Source of the DNA: Prochlorococcus sp. AG-347-J22
Lineage (GTDB): Bacteria > Cyanobacteriota > Cyanobacteriia > PCC-6307 > Cyanobiaceae
Reading direction: 5' to 3'
Length of the DNA: 64,000 nucleotides
NCBI GenBank assembly: GCA_003279005.1
Contig: QCBY01000005.1
Coordinates: forward strand, 1 to 64,000
The notes beneath the pieces were generated by a model. It was given only the letters and a program-made list of their open reading frames with translations. It had not been told where the DNA came from and did not search any database. Of the stretch, positions 16,753-24,591 are shown one piece after another (position 1 is the first letter of the stretch; every line of letters begins with the position of its first letter). Both the position numbers and the translations under genes were made by a program.

Positions 16753-17132
16753 TAGTTTATTACTACTACAAGTATGTTCTAACTAACTAAACGAGTCTTT
16801 CGATTATCTAAGATGTTCGGTTTGAGGTACTCCAGTATACGGATATAGGATCAACAATTAATTTTCAAAATTGTTAAAATAAAAATGATTTTTTGGAATG
16901 TTGAGAAGTATTATTACAATCTACATAACATTTTTAATGGATGTTAGTTTAATTGTTTAATCAAATTTTAACATTGGAAATTTTATTAATTAATTTTTTA
17001 TCAGTTATCTATATTGTTTTTAGGGTTTGTTATGTGAATAATCAAATTTAAGGCAAAGTTTGCAGGCAAGTCTAAGGGCTTTAAGAGTAGTAAAACCATT
17101 CCTTGAGTTAAATTAAAACCTTTATTTTTCAA
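16753..17132. other. Gap without recognisable genes
   Basis: About 380 bases, AT-rich. One slightly GC-richer patch (around 17050-17090) may be a remnant of a gene, but no frame stays open and no known RNA element is seen. Confidence 0.4.
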
Positions 17133-17267
17133 TTAACTGGGCAGTTGGTGTGTAGGTGGTGCATGAAATTTTCTCTTTTTTCTTTTTGTTTTCTTATAAA
17201 TAACAAAAAGACCAAATCCTAGTAAAGGAAATAATAAACCCTCTACAATTAAATGAAAGTTAATCAT
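17133..17267 (-). CDS. Small single-span membrane protein (44 aa), not in the ORF track
   Basis: Reverse-strand ORF MINFHLIVEGLLFPLLGFGLF..., one hydrophobic helix then a strongly basic stretch (KKTKRKKRK), the positive-inside pattern of a tiny inner-membrane protein. It resembles in layout the 31-aa protein at 21246-21341, and both lie downstream of a copy of the same small gene. Function unknown. Confidence 0.55.
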   Translation of the reverse strand: MINFHLIVEGLLFPLLGFGLFVIYKKTKRKKRKFHAPPTHQLPS

Positions 17268-17521
17268 ATTCTTCAACCCCTTATTAATTTTGTTGTAGGG
17301 CTATTAACCCAAACTAACACTTCAATTATTGACAGTCGATCTATTGGGACTTGTGAATCTTTTTATAAGAGATTTCCTACTTAAGAATAATCAATAAAGG
17401 CAAACCTATGGTCATATTAGATCCCTATCTATCAATAAAAAGGATATTAACTCATTTTTTAATTTCATCTGGGGTTTTCTATTTAAGTGGAATACTTTTT
17501 TTAAAGTTATTTTCTTTCATA

Positions 17522-17646
17522 TCATTCTTTCTTCCCTAATTTGTTGTAGTAGGCTAATTCAAGGGAATCATTAGAATCGAGTCCATATTTCATTGTCGAA
17601 GCAAAATATATTATTTTCTGTGCATTCGATATGAAGATAATGCCAT
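17522..17646 (-). pseudogene. Frameshifted copy of the 63-aa small gene at 21338-21529
   Basis: The reverse strand starts MALSSYRM and, after a one-base frame change, continues AQKIIYFASTMKYGLDSND then ELAYYNKLGKKE and a stop. The intact gene at 21.4 kb reads MSLSPHRIQKIYLAATMNYG then GSEDLEELAYYEKIRKE. The similarity is also visible at the DNA level (GTAGTAGGC.AATTC and TTCATTGTCG are shared). The span is not a multiple of three and the copy lacks the C-terminal part, so it is inactivated. Confidence 0.65.
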
Positions 17647-17907
17647 AAAAAATCAATATTCTTAATAATATCAAAGAAATTTGTAAGTTCTTTATCTCTA
17701 ATCACATTAGGACAGCGAAAAATAATCTGCATAGCCCTAACAATATAAGCAGTAATTAGTAAAAATTAGTGTTTGAATTTTAGTAAACCGACTTTCTTAA
17801 TTCTTTCAAATTATTAGCAGGATTAAATAATGTTGCAAAATAGCTTTTGTTTTTATCAGGAGAGTTTGAAGATATTGAAGGAAGTAAGTGAAAAATATGA
17901 TAGCAAT

Positions 17908-18750
17908 CTACTTTATAAAAATATGATTGTATGTAGTTGAATATTTAGAGTTGTCAAATATTGAAGAGCGGCTTTTTTGAATAAGTTTAAGACCACTTTT
18001 TTCAATTATTGATATTGAAGATTTGTAATCTGATCTCTTTTCGTCTAATTCTATAAGCAAAGACTGTAATGATTCCATTCTCAATGTTTTGCTACTACCT
18101 TGCAGGATAAGATTCTCATTGCCGTCAACATCAATTTTTATGTGATTAACTTTTGGTGATAATGAAAAAATACAATTATCTAATTTATCCCCATAGCAGC
18201 CTTGGGAATAATCAGTTTCGAATGATTTTTCGAACTGATCCTTTTGATTGTCAAAACTAGATAAAGCCCCTCCCCATTGCATTTTTTGAAGATTTAATTT
18301 AGAGAATCCTTTTTTATTATGTAATGCAATTAAATAAGCTCTTACTAATTGTCCAATATTATTTTTCATGATATTCATATTTAAAAGTGCAAAATTAAGG
18401 GCATCAGGTTCCACACATGTTGTTCTTATTCCTTTCTTGGCTGCATATAAGCTATATATCCCAATATTTGCTCCTATATCAAGAAAATAGTCTTTTGAAT
18501 TAAATTTGTCTATCCATTTTATAGTCTCTGGCTCTTTGTATAAAAAACTGGATGCCCTGTATCTACAAATTTCCCCGTAATCATAAATTTCAAAAAGAAG
18601 TTTACTTTCCTTATTCAAAACGGGTTGTGTTTTTAGTAAACGCTTATCAGAAAATTGCGCAAATTTTCTTTTGAGCTTACAAATTAATTTATTGATAATT
18701 TTTTTTGGGTTGAGTAACCTTTTCCAAGAAATCCTGTCACTTTTATCCAT
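17908..18750 (-). CDS. FkbM family methyltransferase
   Basis: SAM-dependent methyltransferase of the FkbM type, which usually O-methylates sugars or polyketides. The SAM-binding motif is DYFLDIGANIGIYSLYAAKKG, followed by the acidic strand TTCVEPDALNFALL; the later strands HIKIDVDGNENLILQGS and LLIELDEKR are also characteristic. Before it is a basic N-terminal extension of about 60 residues. A likely role is methylation of a surface glycan, as for many FkbM genes in picocyanobacterial islands, but no glycosyltransferase is adjacent. Stand-alone leftward gene. Confidence 0.85.
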   Translation of the reverse strand: MDKSDRISWKRLLNPKKIINKLICKLKRKFAQFSDKRLLKTQPVLNKESKLLFEIYDYGEICRYRASSFLYKEPETIKWIDKFNSKDYFLDIGANIGIYSLYAAKKGIRTTCVEPDALNFALLNMNIMKNNIGQLVRAYLIALHNKKGFSKLNLQKMQWGGALSSFDNQKDQFEKSFETDYSQGCYGDKLDNCIFSLSPKVNHIKIDVDGNENLILQGSSKTLRMESLQSLLIELDEKRSDYKSSISIIEKSGLKLIQKSRSSIFDNSKYSTTYNHIFIK

Positions 18751-18982
18751 TCCAAATAATCTAAATTACCATTATTAGAGCAGAAATTAGAGTGCATTGC
18801 ATATATTGGGACTATATCTGGATATATAATGATTATTTCTCTCTGGCTTTCTTAAATGAACTGTACAAATAATAATCTTTAATTCACTTGGTAATTTATT
18901 TAATTCTTATTTGAAATTTTGATAATAATTTTTTATCTAGATATTCTATTAATAAGAAAGATTCTTTCTAAATTTAAAAGTC

Positions 18983-19834
18983 ATGATAGATCTTAAAAGA
19001 AATGGTAAAAAGGAACCCATAAAAGCTACTGGATTAAGAGCGAGAAGATCATCTTCTTACTCTCCTAATCAGAAAGATGATTTCAAAATAAGTAGAGGAA
19101 GATTTTCCAATTTTTTAACCTGCAAAAGATGTTTTTATTTAGACAGAGTAAAAGGCCTTGATCCACCAGGTACACCTGGGTGGACATTAAACGAAACCAC
19201 AGATTTACTTTTAAAAAAAGAATTTGATTATTGTCGAGAAAGACAAATTCCTCATAGATTGTTCATAGATAATGATTTAAGTCATCTAGTTCCTTTTGAT
19301 CATCCTGAGATAGATGACTGGCGTAATTCACTCCATAAAGGATTGATGCTTCGTCATAAGGATACAAACATAATCTTGACTGGAGGTGTTGATGATATTT
19401 GGCAGCATAAAATTACAAAGCAATTAATTGTAGTTGATTACAAGTCCCAGGCAAAACTTGGGAGAGTAGATAAACAAGATTATCTTGATGATCCATATCA
19501 CGTAGGCTATAAAATCCAAATGGATTTCTATGCCTATCTTCTGAAGGGGATGGGATTTGATGTTCATAAAACATCCTATTTTTTAGTTTGCAATGCAAAA
19601 AGAGATAAAGAAGAATTTAATAAAAGAATGAATTTTGACGAATATTTAGTTCCTTATGATTGGAATATTGATTGGATTGAGGAAGAAATAGATTCAATGG
19701 TTTCTTTGATGAATAATGACCAGATCCCGGAACCAAATCTATCCTGTAAAAATTGTGCATATTCCGAGCAATATGCAAAGTTGGTTTGTAAACCTGAAAA
19801 AGATAATAAAGAGATTCAAGGCAATCTTTTTTAA
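18983..19834 (+). CDS. PD-(D/E)XK superfamily nuclease, Cas4/RecB-like, with cysteine cluster
   Basis: Predicted DNA exonuclease of the RecB/Cas4 type. Motifs in order: SNFLTCKRCFYLDRVKG (Cys47, Cys50), GGVDDIW (metal-binding Asp near 137), VVDYKSQ (Asp152 and Lys154, the core motif), YKIQMDFYAYLL (Gln179/Tyr183, the RecB-type QxxxY), and C-terminal CKNCAYSEQYAKLVC (Cys255, 258, 269). The paired N- and C-terminal cysteines resemble the Fe-S cluster of Cas4 and AddB nucleases. There are no cas genes or CRISPR array in the window. It is followed at 54 bases by the QNIS-domain gene. A role in DNA repair or defence is inferred. Confidence 0.75.
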   Translation: MIDLKRNGKKEPIKATGLRARRSSSYSPNQKDDFKISRGRFSNFLTCKRCFYLDRVKGLDPPGTPGWTLNETTDLLLKKEFDYCRERQIPHRLFIDNDLSHLVPFDHPEIDDWRNSLHKGLMLRHKDTNIILTGGVDDIWQHKITKQLIVVDYKSQAKLGRVDKQDYLDDPYHVGYKIQMDFYAYLLKGMGFDVHKTSYFLVCNAKRDKEEFNKRMNFDEYLVPYDWNIDWIEEEIDSMVSLMNNDQIPEPNLSCKNCAYSEQYAKLVCKPEKDNKEIQGNLF

Positions 19835-19888
19835 GGAATATTATTATGATTTTTAATAGTCTAGTTATTATTAAAAAATTTTTCATTA

Positions 19889-20182
19889 ATGGCTAAAAAT
19901 TGGAGTGATGAAGAACTTGAAGCTTCAGTTAGATCCTATTTGGAGATGAAGGATAAAGAATTAAAAGGAATTAAGTTTTCAAAAGTTGATTACTATAGAG
20001 ATTTATCTAAAAAGTTTGAGAGATCTAAAAAATCCTTTGAATATAGAATGCAAAATATTTCTTTTGTTTTCTCTCAATTAGGAAGGGGATGGGTAACTGG
20101 ATTGAAACCAGCAAAGAATGTAGGATCCCATGTGTTTGGAAAAATTGATGAAATTATAGATAGAATTGAAAGAGAAAAATAA
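19889..20182 (+). CDS. Stand-alone domain resembling the N-terminus of HNH/McrA-type restriction endonucleases
   Basis: A 97-aa protein with NWSDEELEASVRSYLEM, SKKSFEYRMQNISFVFSQLG and GWVTGLKPAKNVG. From memory, this ELxAxVxxYLxM ... FExRxQNIS ... GxKPxxNVG pattern forms an N-terminal domain in many 5-methylcytosine-type and HNH restriction enzymes. Here no nuclease domain is fused. It follows the PD-(D/E)XK gene on the same strand, so it may serve as a DNA-recognition or adaptor partner. That role is inference. Confidence 0.6.
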   Translation: MAKNWSDEELEASVRSYLEMKDKELKGIKFSKVDYYRDLSKKFERSKKSFEYRMQNISFVFSQLGRGWVTGLKPAKNVGSHVFGKIDEIIDRIEREK

Positions 20183-20458
20183 TCAATTTTGTTATTGTTG
20201 GATAAAATTTGTTTCTAACTCATATATATTTTCTCGATAATTAAAAATAAAATTAATGAGTAGTGGAATAATACAAAATTACTTCTTGTAAGTTGATATT
20301 TTATTTGGCATTATTAGTAACCGACTTCAAAATTGGCACATCTAACTTGGATGTTTCCCTTAATGGCCAAATAGAACTGAAGGTATAAAGTCAGGGATTT
20401 TTAAATGTTTTACTTCGGTTCAGCTGTTAAAAAGCTCTTACACACATACTGAAAAAAA

Positions 20459-21241
20459 ATGAACATTATTAAGAGACTCAGGTCGCTACCTAGCGATTCT
20501 TTGAGTGTTATACGCCGTACTCCTCCGCTAGTTTTCGCAATGGCTGTCTTATCTCTTGGAGGTTTTATAGGGGCTTCCACGGTCCTTGTGAGGGGGTTCA
20601 GAATGGTTGAGAATTCCATCACTGTTACTGGTGCAAGTACCGAAAGTTTTGAGAGTGATATTGCAAAATGGTCCGTTCAGGTGAGGGCTACAGCAAAGAC
20701 TCAAATCGACTCATTCAAAAAGCATAAAGAGTCAATGAAAAAAACTATGAATTTCCTTAAAGCCAATGGAATTGAGGATGGTATCAAACAGGAAGTTTAT
20801 CTTGGACCTGCCAGCATAAAAGAATATGAGACAAAGCATCCCAAGACAAATGAAATCATAAGAACTGAATGGATTACCTATCAGAGTATTGAAATCCAGA
20901 GCAATGATGTTCATCGAATTCAAAATACCCACAGCAGGATAACTGAACTTCTTGGTGATGGTGTTTTAGTGAGACCAAGTTCCCCAGAATTTACCTATTC
21001 AAAGCTTGCTGATAAAAGAGTAGATATGCTCGCCAAGGCTGCAAAAGATGCAAGAATCAGGGCTGAGGCTATTGCCTTTCAGGCAGGATCTGAGGTGGGT
21101 GGTTTGAAGAAAGTAAATACTGGTGTTTTTCAGATAACAGTTCCTAATTCCACGAGAGTAAGTAGCTGGGGATCATATGACACAACCACTATCAAAAAAG
21201 ATATCACTGCCGTTATGGGAGTAACTTTTGCAGTTAAGTGA
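20459..21241 (+). CDS. SIMPL domain (DUF541) protein with N-terminal membrane anchor
   Basis: 260-aa protein with one membrane segment near residues 24-46 (PLVFAMAVLSLGGFIGASTV) and then the SIMPL fold: ITVTGASTESFESDIAKWSV at the start and AAKDARIRAEAIAFQAGSEVGGL near the end. SIMPL proteins are periplasmic or outer-membrane oligomers of poorly known role. Base composition is visibly richer in G+C than the flanking DNA (for example CTACCTAGCGATTC), which points to acquisition from elsewhere. Stand-alone gene between the nuclease pair and the methyltransferase operon. Confidence 0.85.
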   Translation: MNIIKRLRSLPSDSLSVIRRTPPLVFAMAVLSLGGFIGASTVLVRGFRMVENSITVTGASTESFESDIAKWSVQVRATAKTQIDSFKKHKESMKKTMNFLKANGIEDGIKQEVYLGPASIKEYETKHPKTNEIIRTEWITYQSIEIQSNDVHRIQNTHSRITELLGDGVLVRPSSPEFTYSKLADKRVDMLAKAAKDARIRAEAIAFQAGSEVGGLKKVNTGVFQITVPNSTRVSSWGSYDTTTIKKDITAVMGVTFAVK

Positions 21242-21245
21242 TAAC

Positions 21246-21341
21246 TTAAGGAGTCTTCTTTTTGCCTCTAAAAATCATAATTAAAGGTAGACCAATAAGC
21301 ATTAGACTTCCATCAATTAATAAAAAAGTATTCAGATTCAT
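21246..21341 (-). CDS. Tiny single-span membrane protein (31 aa), not in the ORF track
   Basis: Reverse-strand ORF MNLNTFLLIDGSLMLIGLPL... ending RGKKKTP. One hydrophobic helix and a basic tail. Its ATG overlaps the TGA of the upstream 63-aa gene (ATGA), strong evidence of coupled translation. It has a layout counterpart at 17133-17267. Confidence 0.6.
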   Translation of the reverse strand: MNLNTFLLIDGSLMLIGLPLIMIFRGKKKTP

Positions 21342-21529
21342 TTATCCATTCCTTCTGGGTTATCCCAATTTAGGGGTATCCCTTTTTTAACTGGTTCTTT
21401 TTTCATCTCAGCCATCTCTTTTCTGATTTTCTCGTAGTAGGCCAATTCTTCTAGATCTTCAGAACCAAGACCATAGTTCATTGTCGCTGCAAGATAGATT
21501 TTCTGAATTCTGTGTGGTGATAGAGACAT
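21338..21529 (-). CDS. Small hypothetical protein (63 aa)
   Basis: MSLSPHRIQKIYLAATMNYG..., with GSEDLEELAYYEKIRKEMAEM and a C-terminal GIPLNWDNPEGMDK. Charged, mostly helical, soluble. It is coupled to the downstream 31-aa membrane peptide. A frameshifted second copy lies at 17522-17646, showing that the gene has been duplicated within this segment. Function unknown. Confidence 0.65.
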   Translation of the reverse strand: MSLSPHRIQKIYLAATMNYGLGSEDLEELAYYEKIRKEMAEMKKEPVKKGIPLNWDNPEGMDK

Positions 21530-21601
21530 TTAAGAAATAATTAGCAAATCTTCTTGATTAATAAAATCTAAGACTTAAATTAATATTGATGATAATTGAA
21601 G

Positions 21602-22981
21602 ATGGAAAAATTTAAGTTTGTAGATTTATTTGCAGGTCTTGGCGGATTTCACTATGCCTTAAAAGAATTAGGGGGAGAATGTGTTTTCGCAAGTGAAATA
21701 GATACAAAACTTCGAGAACTTTATATTCGTAACCATAAGCATAAGAAATCTCTAATGTATGGTGATATATCTAAATCAGTTGATCAAGTTCCTCCTCATG
21801 ATGTTTTAGTGGCTGGTTTCCCATGCCAACCTTTCTCTAAAAGCGGCAAACAACTTGGTTTTGAAGATACTAGTAGAGGTAATTGCATCTTTTATGTAAT
21901 TGATATCCTCGAAAGATTAAAGCCAAAATATTTTATTTTTGAAAATGTAAGTAATTTTGCTAAACATAATGATGGCCGAACATGGGAAGAAATAAAAAAT
22001 TTAATAAAAAAATTAGGATATTACGTAAGATCTTCTGCAGATTTCAATCAAAGACTAGATAAATGCAATATAAATCTTTCTCCTCATCAATTTGGCTATC
22101 CTCAAAAAAGAGAGAGATTCTTTGCTGTCGGTTCTTTGGCTTATTTGCCAACAAATCCTTTCCCAATTCCAAATGAGATAAAACCATCACTTAAAAAGAT
22201 TCTTCTAAGTAAAAAAGATTTAAAAAAAAGAAAAGATTCATTGATTGATTTAGATGATTGTCAAATAAATAAGCAAGCAGAAGAATCAATAAATTTATGG
22301 AATAAATTTATTGATTGCTTACCAAATAAACATAAAGATCTACCTTCGGCTTTCCCTTTATGGCTTGAAGAATATTATTCTGACTTTCCCTACGCAACTC
22401 AAACACCATATCAATTTCTTCTTGATAAGGGATTTAATGATGAAAAGATAAATGAGGAATTAGAAAAATTACCTCCTTATGCTAGAGAAAAAGCTTCACA
22501 ATTTCCCCTTTGGAAAATTAAATTTATCGATGACAATAGGAAATGGTTTCGAGATTTTAAAAATTCAATTGATAAATCAATTGTGGATCAAATAAGAAAA
22601 ATGGACTATACATATAGAAAATTAGAATGGAATTTTAAGAATTCAAATTCAAGTGATATTTGGGATCATACAATTCAATTAAGACCGAGTGGTATAAGAG
22701 TTAGTAATCCTATTTATGTTCCAACTATTGTTTCTTTAAATTCATCTCAAAGACCAATTTATGGCCCATTGAAAAGGCATTTGACTGCAAGAGAAATTGC
22801 TAGAGTTTTTGGTTTTCCCAGTTCTTTAAAACTTTTTGGCAATCATAATCTTGATACAAAGGCTTTAGGTAACGCTGTACATAAGGATGTTGTAAAATTG
22901 ATTGCAAAAAATCTTTTAAATTATGGTAACTTGAAAGTCATCAATGATGATTACTCAAGAGAACAAAAAATCTCTGCATGA
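21602..22981 (+). CDS. dcm: DNA (cytosine-5) methyltransferase
   Basis: Methylates cytosine C5 in DNA. Motif I is VDLFAGLGGFHYAL; motif IV with the catalytic Cys is VAGFPCQPFSKSG; motif VI is FIFENVSNF; motif VIII is YPQKRERFFAVG; motifs IX-X are RHLTAREIARVFGFPSS and KALGNAVHKDVV. A region of about 200 residues between VIII and IX is the target-recognition domain. ATG at 21602 fits motif I better than the TTG at 21596. First gene of the four-gene operon; its stop overlaps the ATPase start (ATGA). It most likely protects or marks self DNA. Target sequence unknown. Confidence 0.92.
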   Translation: MEKFKFVDLFAGLGGFHYALKELGGECVFASEIDTKLRELYIRNHKHKKSLMYGDISKSVDQVPPHDVLVAGFPCQPFSKSGKQLGFEDTSRGNCIFYVIDILERLKPKYFIFENVSNFAKHNDGRTWEEIKNLIKKLGYYVRSSADFNQRLDKCNINLSPHQFGYPQKRERFFAVGSLAYLPTNPFPIPNEIKPSLKKILLSKKDLKKRKDSLIDLDDCQINKQAEESINLWNKFIDCLPNKHKDLPSAFPLWLEEYYSDFPYATQTPYQFLLDKGFNDEKINEELEKLPPYAREKASQFPLWKIKFIDDNRKWFRDFKNSIDKSIVDQIRKMDYTYRKLEWNFKNSNSSDIWDHTIQLRPSGIRVSNPIYVPTIVSLNSSQRPIYGPLKRHLTAREIARVFGFPSSLKLFGNHNLDTKALGNAVHKDVVKLIAKNLLNYGNLKVINDDYSREQKISA

Positions 22982-24591
22982 CTAATTCCAAGCAAGTAAA
23001 TATTACTCCCGGGATGGGGGTTTATGGATATTTTAAGCATATTAACTACAAGCCATGGTTTGCAATAGCTGAATTTATAGATAACGCTATCCAGAGTTTT
23101 GATACAAAAAATGGTTTCTATATTACAAGAGAAAAATGTCTGATAAACATCATATATGACCCAAATAATTTGTTCCTTTCAATTGAAGATAATGCATATG
23201 GAATTGCTGAGAGTGAGCATGAGAGGGCATTTACTGCAGGAGTCCCCCCTTCTGATAGGTCTGGGTTGTCGGAATTTGGAATAGGTATGAAATCTGCGGG
23301 ATTATGGTTCTCTCCAGATTGGAGCGTTATTACTCAACCAATTGACTCTTCAAAGCTATTTACATACAACTTAGTAGAAGAAGATTTAAAAAATAGTAAT
23401 GACGGGAATTTATCACCTTTAGTTGAAGATAAGAAGGCAAAATCAGGTTATACAAAAATTGAACTAAGAAATCTGCATTCAAAGTTGCAAGGAAAAACTT
23501 TAAAAAAAATAAAAGATCACCTTGCATCAATTTATAGGTGCTTTATAAGAGCAAATTTGCTTGAGATTAAATTTAATGGTGAATCTTTAGAATATGAAGA
23601 TCCAAAAATTTTAAACCAACCTCCAGCTTGGGATAAGAACTCAAAAAATATTGAGTGGAAAAAATCTGTATCAGTTAAATTAAATAATGGTGCATTGATA
23701 ACTGGTTTTGTAGCAATAAGAGAGAAAGCATCTACAAGCCAGGCTGGATTTAGTTTATTTAGAAGAAAAAGATTAATAGAAGGTTCAGATGATGAAAAAA
23801 AAAGACCTACTGAAATATTTGGTAAACCAAATACATATATTTATCAAAGACTTTTTGGAGAAATACATATGAATGGATTTGACGTATCGCATACAAAAGA
23901 CAGTTTCAATTTTCTTGATTATGAAGAAGAAATATATGAAAAATTGAAAGATTTAATCAATGAAGAACCTTTAAAATTACTAAAGCAAGCAAGAGAATAT
24001 AGAGTAAATCAAATTACCGAACAATCTGAAATTAATCTTGTTCAGTCAGTCCATCAAACCACTCAATCTATAAGCAAAAATAGTGATGAAATAAAATCTC
24101 AAATAATAGATCCCTCCAAACAAAATAATTTTATAAAACAGTTTTCAGCAACATTTAATAATAATCCACTTTCAGAAATAAAGCCGAGTCAGGTATCAAA
24201 CTATAGTGAACAAAATAAAATTAAAAATATACTTCAAAAAGAAAAATTTTTAAATTACAAAGTCGGTGGTATTTCATGGACAATCTCAGTAGAGATGCAA
24301 GACTTCAATAATTCTGATCAGTTCAATAACAATGAACTTTACTCATTTATTTACGGTGATAAAGAGTCTGAAGATAAAGATAGCAAAGTTAAAAATATTA
24401 ACGTTGTTATTAATACTGGCCATCCCTTAATTATTGATAATTGTAGTGGTTCGCTTGAAGCAATTAAACCAACTCAATCAATTATATTAGCTCTCGCTAT
24501 CTCAGAAATAACTGTGAGTGCTCAAGGTCACAAATTTGTAGGTTTGATGAGACAATCAATTAATGAAATAATTCTGAAAAGTTACACATAA
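22978..24591 (+). CDS. GHKL-type (MutL/MORC-like) ATPase of a modification-associated system
   Basis: Bergerat-fold ATPase. N-box AIAEFIDNAIQSFD (Glu32, Asn36), second motif IEDNAYGIAESE (Asp71, Gly75), and third motif LSEFGIGMKSAGLWF (around residues 98-111) are all intact, so ATP binding is expected. The remaining 400 residues match no domain I can name; a low-complexity linker (around 345-420) precedes a C-terminal domain. In the literature on MORC origins, bacterial GHKL ATPases of this kind sit next to a C5 methyltransferase, a Z1 ATPase and a DUF4420 nuclease, exactly as here. It overlaps both neighbours. The predicted role is ATP-driven conformational switching on DNA. Confidence 0.85.
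   Translation: MTNSKQVNITPGMGVYGYFKHINYKPWFAIAEFIDNAIQSFDTKNGFYITREKCLINIIYDPNNLFLSIEDNAYGIAESEHERAFTAGVPPSDRSGLSEFGIGMKSAGLWFSPDWSVITQPIDSSKLFTYNLVEEDLKNSNDGNLSPLVEDKKAKSGYTKIELRNLHSKLQGKTLKKIKDHLASIYRCFIRANLLEIKFNGESLEYEDPKILNQPPAWDKNSKNIEWKKSVSVKLNNGALITGFVAIREKASTSQAGFSLFRRKRLIEGSDDEKKRPTEIFGKPNTYIYQRLFGEIHMNGFDVSHTKDSFNFLDYEEEIYEKLKDLINEEPLKLLKQAREYRVNQITEQSEINLVQSVHQTTQSISKNSDEIKSQIIDPSKQNNFIKQFSATFNNNPLSEIKPSQVSNYSEQNKIKNILQKEKFLNYKVGGISWTISVEMQDFNNSDQFNNNELYSFIYGDKESEDKDSKVKNINVVINTGHPLIIDNCSGSLEAIKPTQSIILALAISEITVSAQGHKFVGLMRQSINEIILKSYT

Noticed and set aside
17340-17360. GGGACTTG resembling the tRNA-Thr 3' end, as a possible attachment-site copy
   Set aside because: Only 8 bases match and the flanks diverge; expected by chance.
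17408-17539. 43-codon hydrophobic forward ORF overlapping the frameshifted gene copy
   Set aside because: Antisense to a recognisable pseudogene, with no ribosome site; hydrophobic chance ORFs are common in AT-rich DNA.
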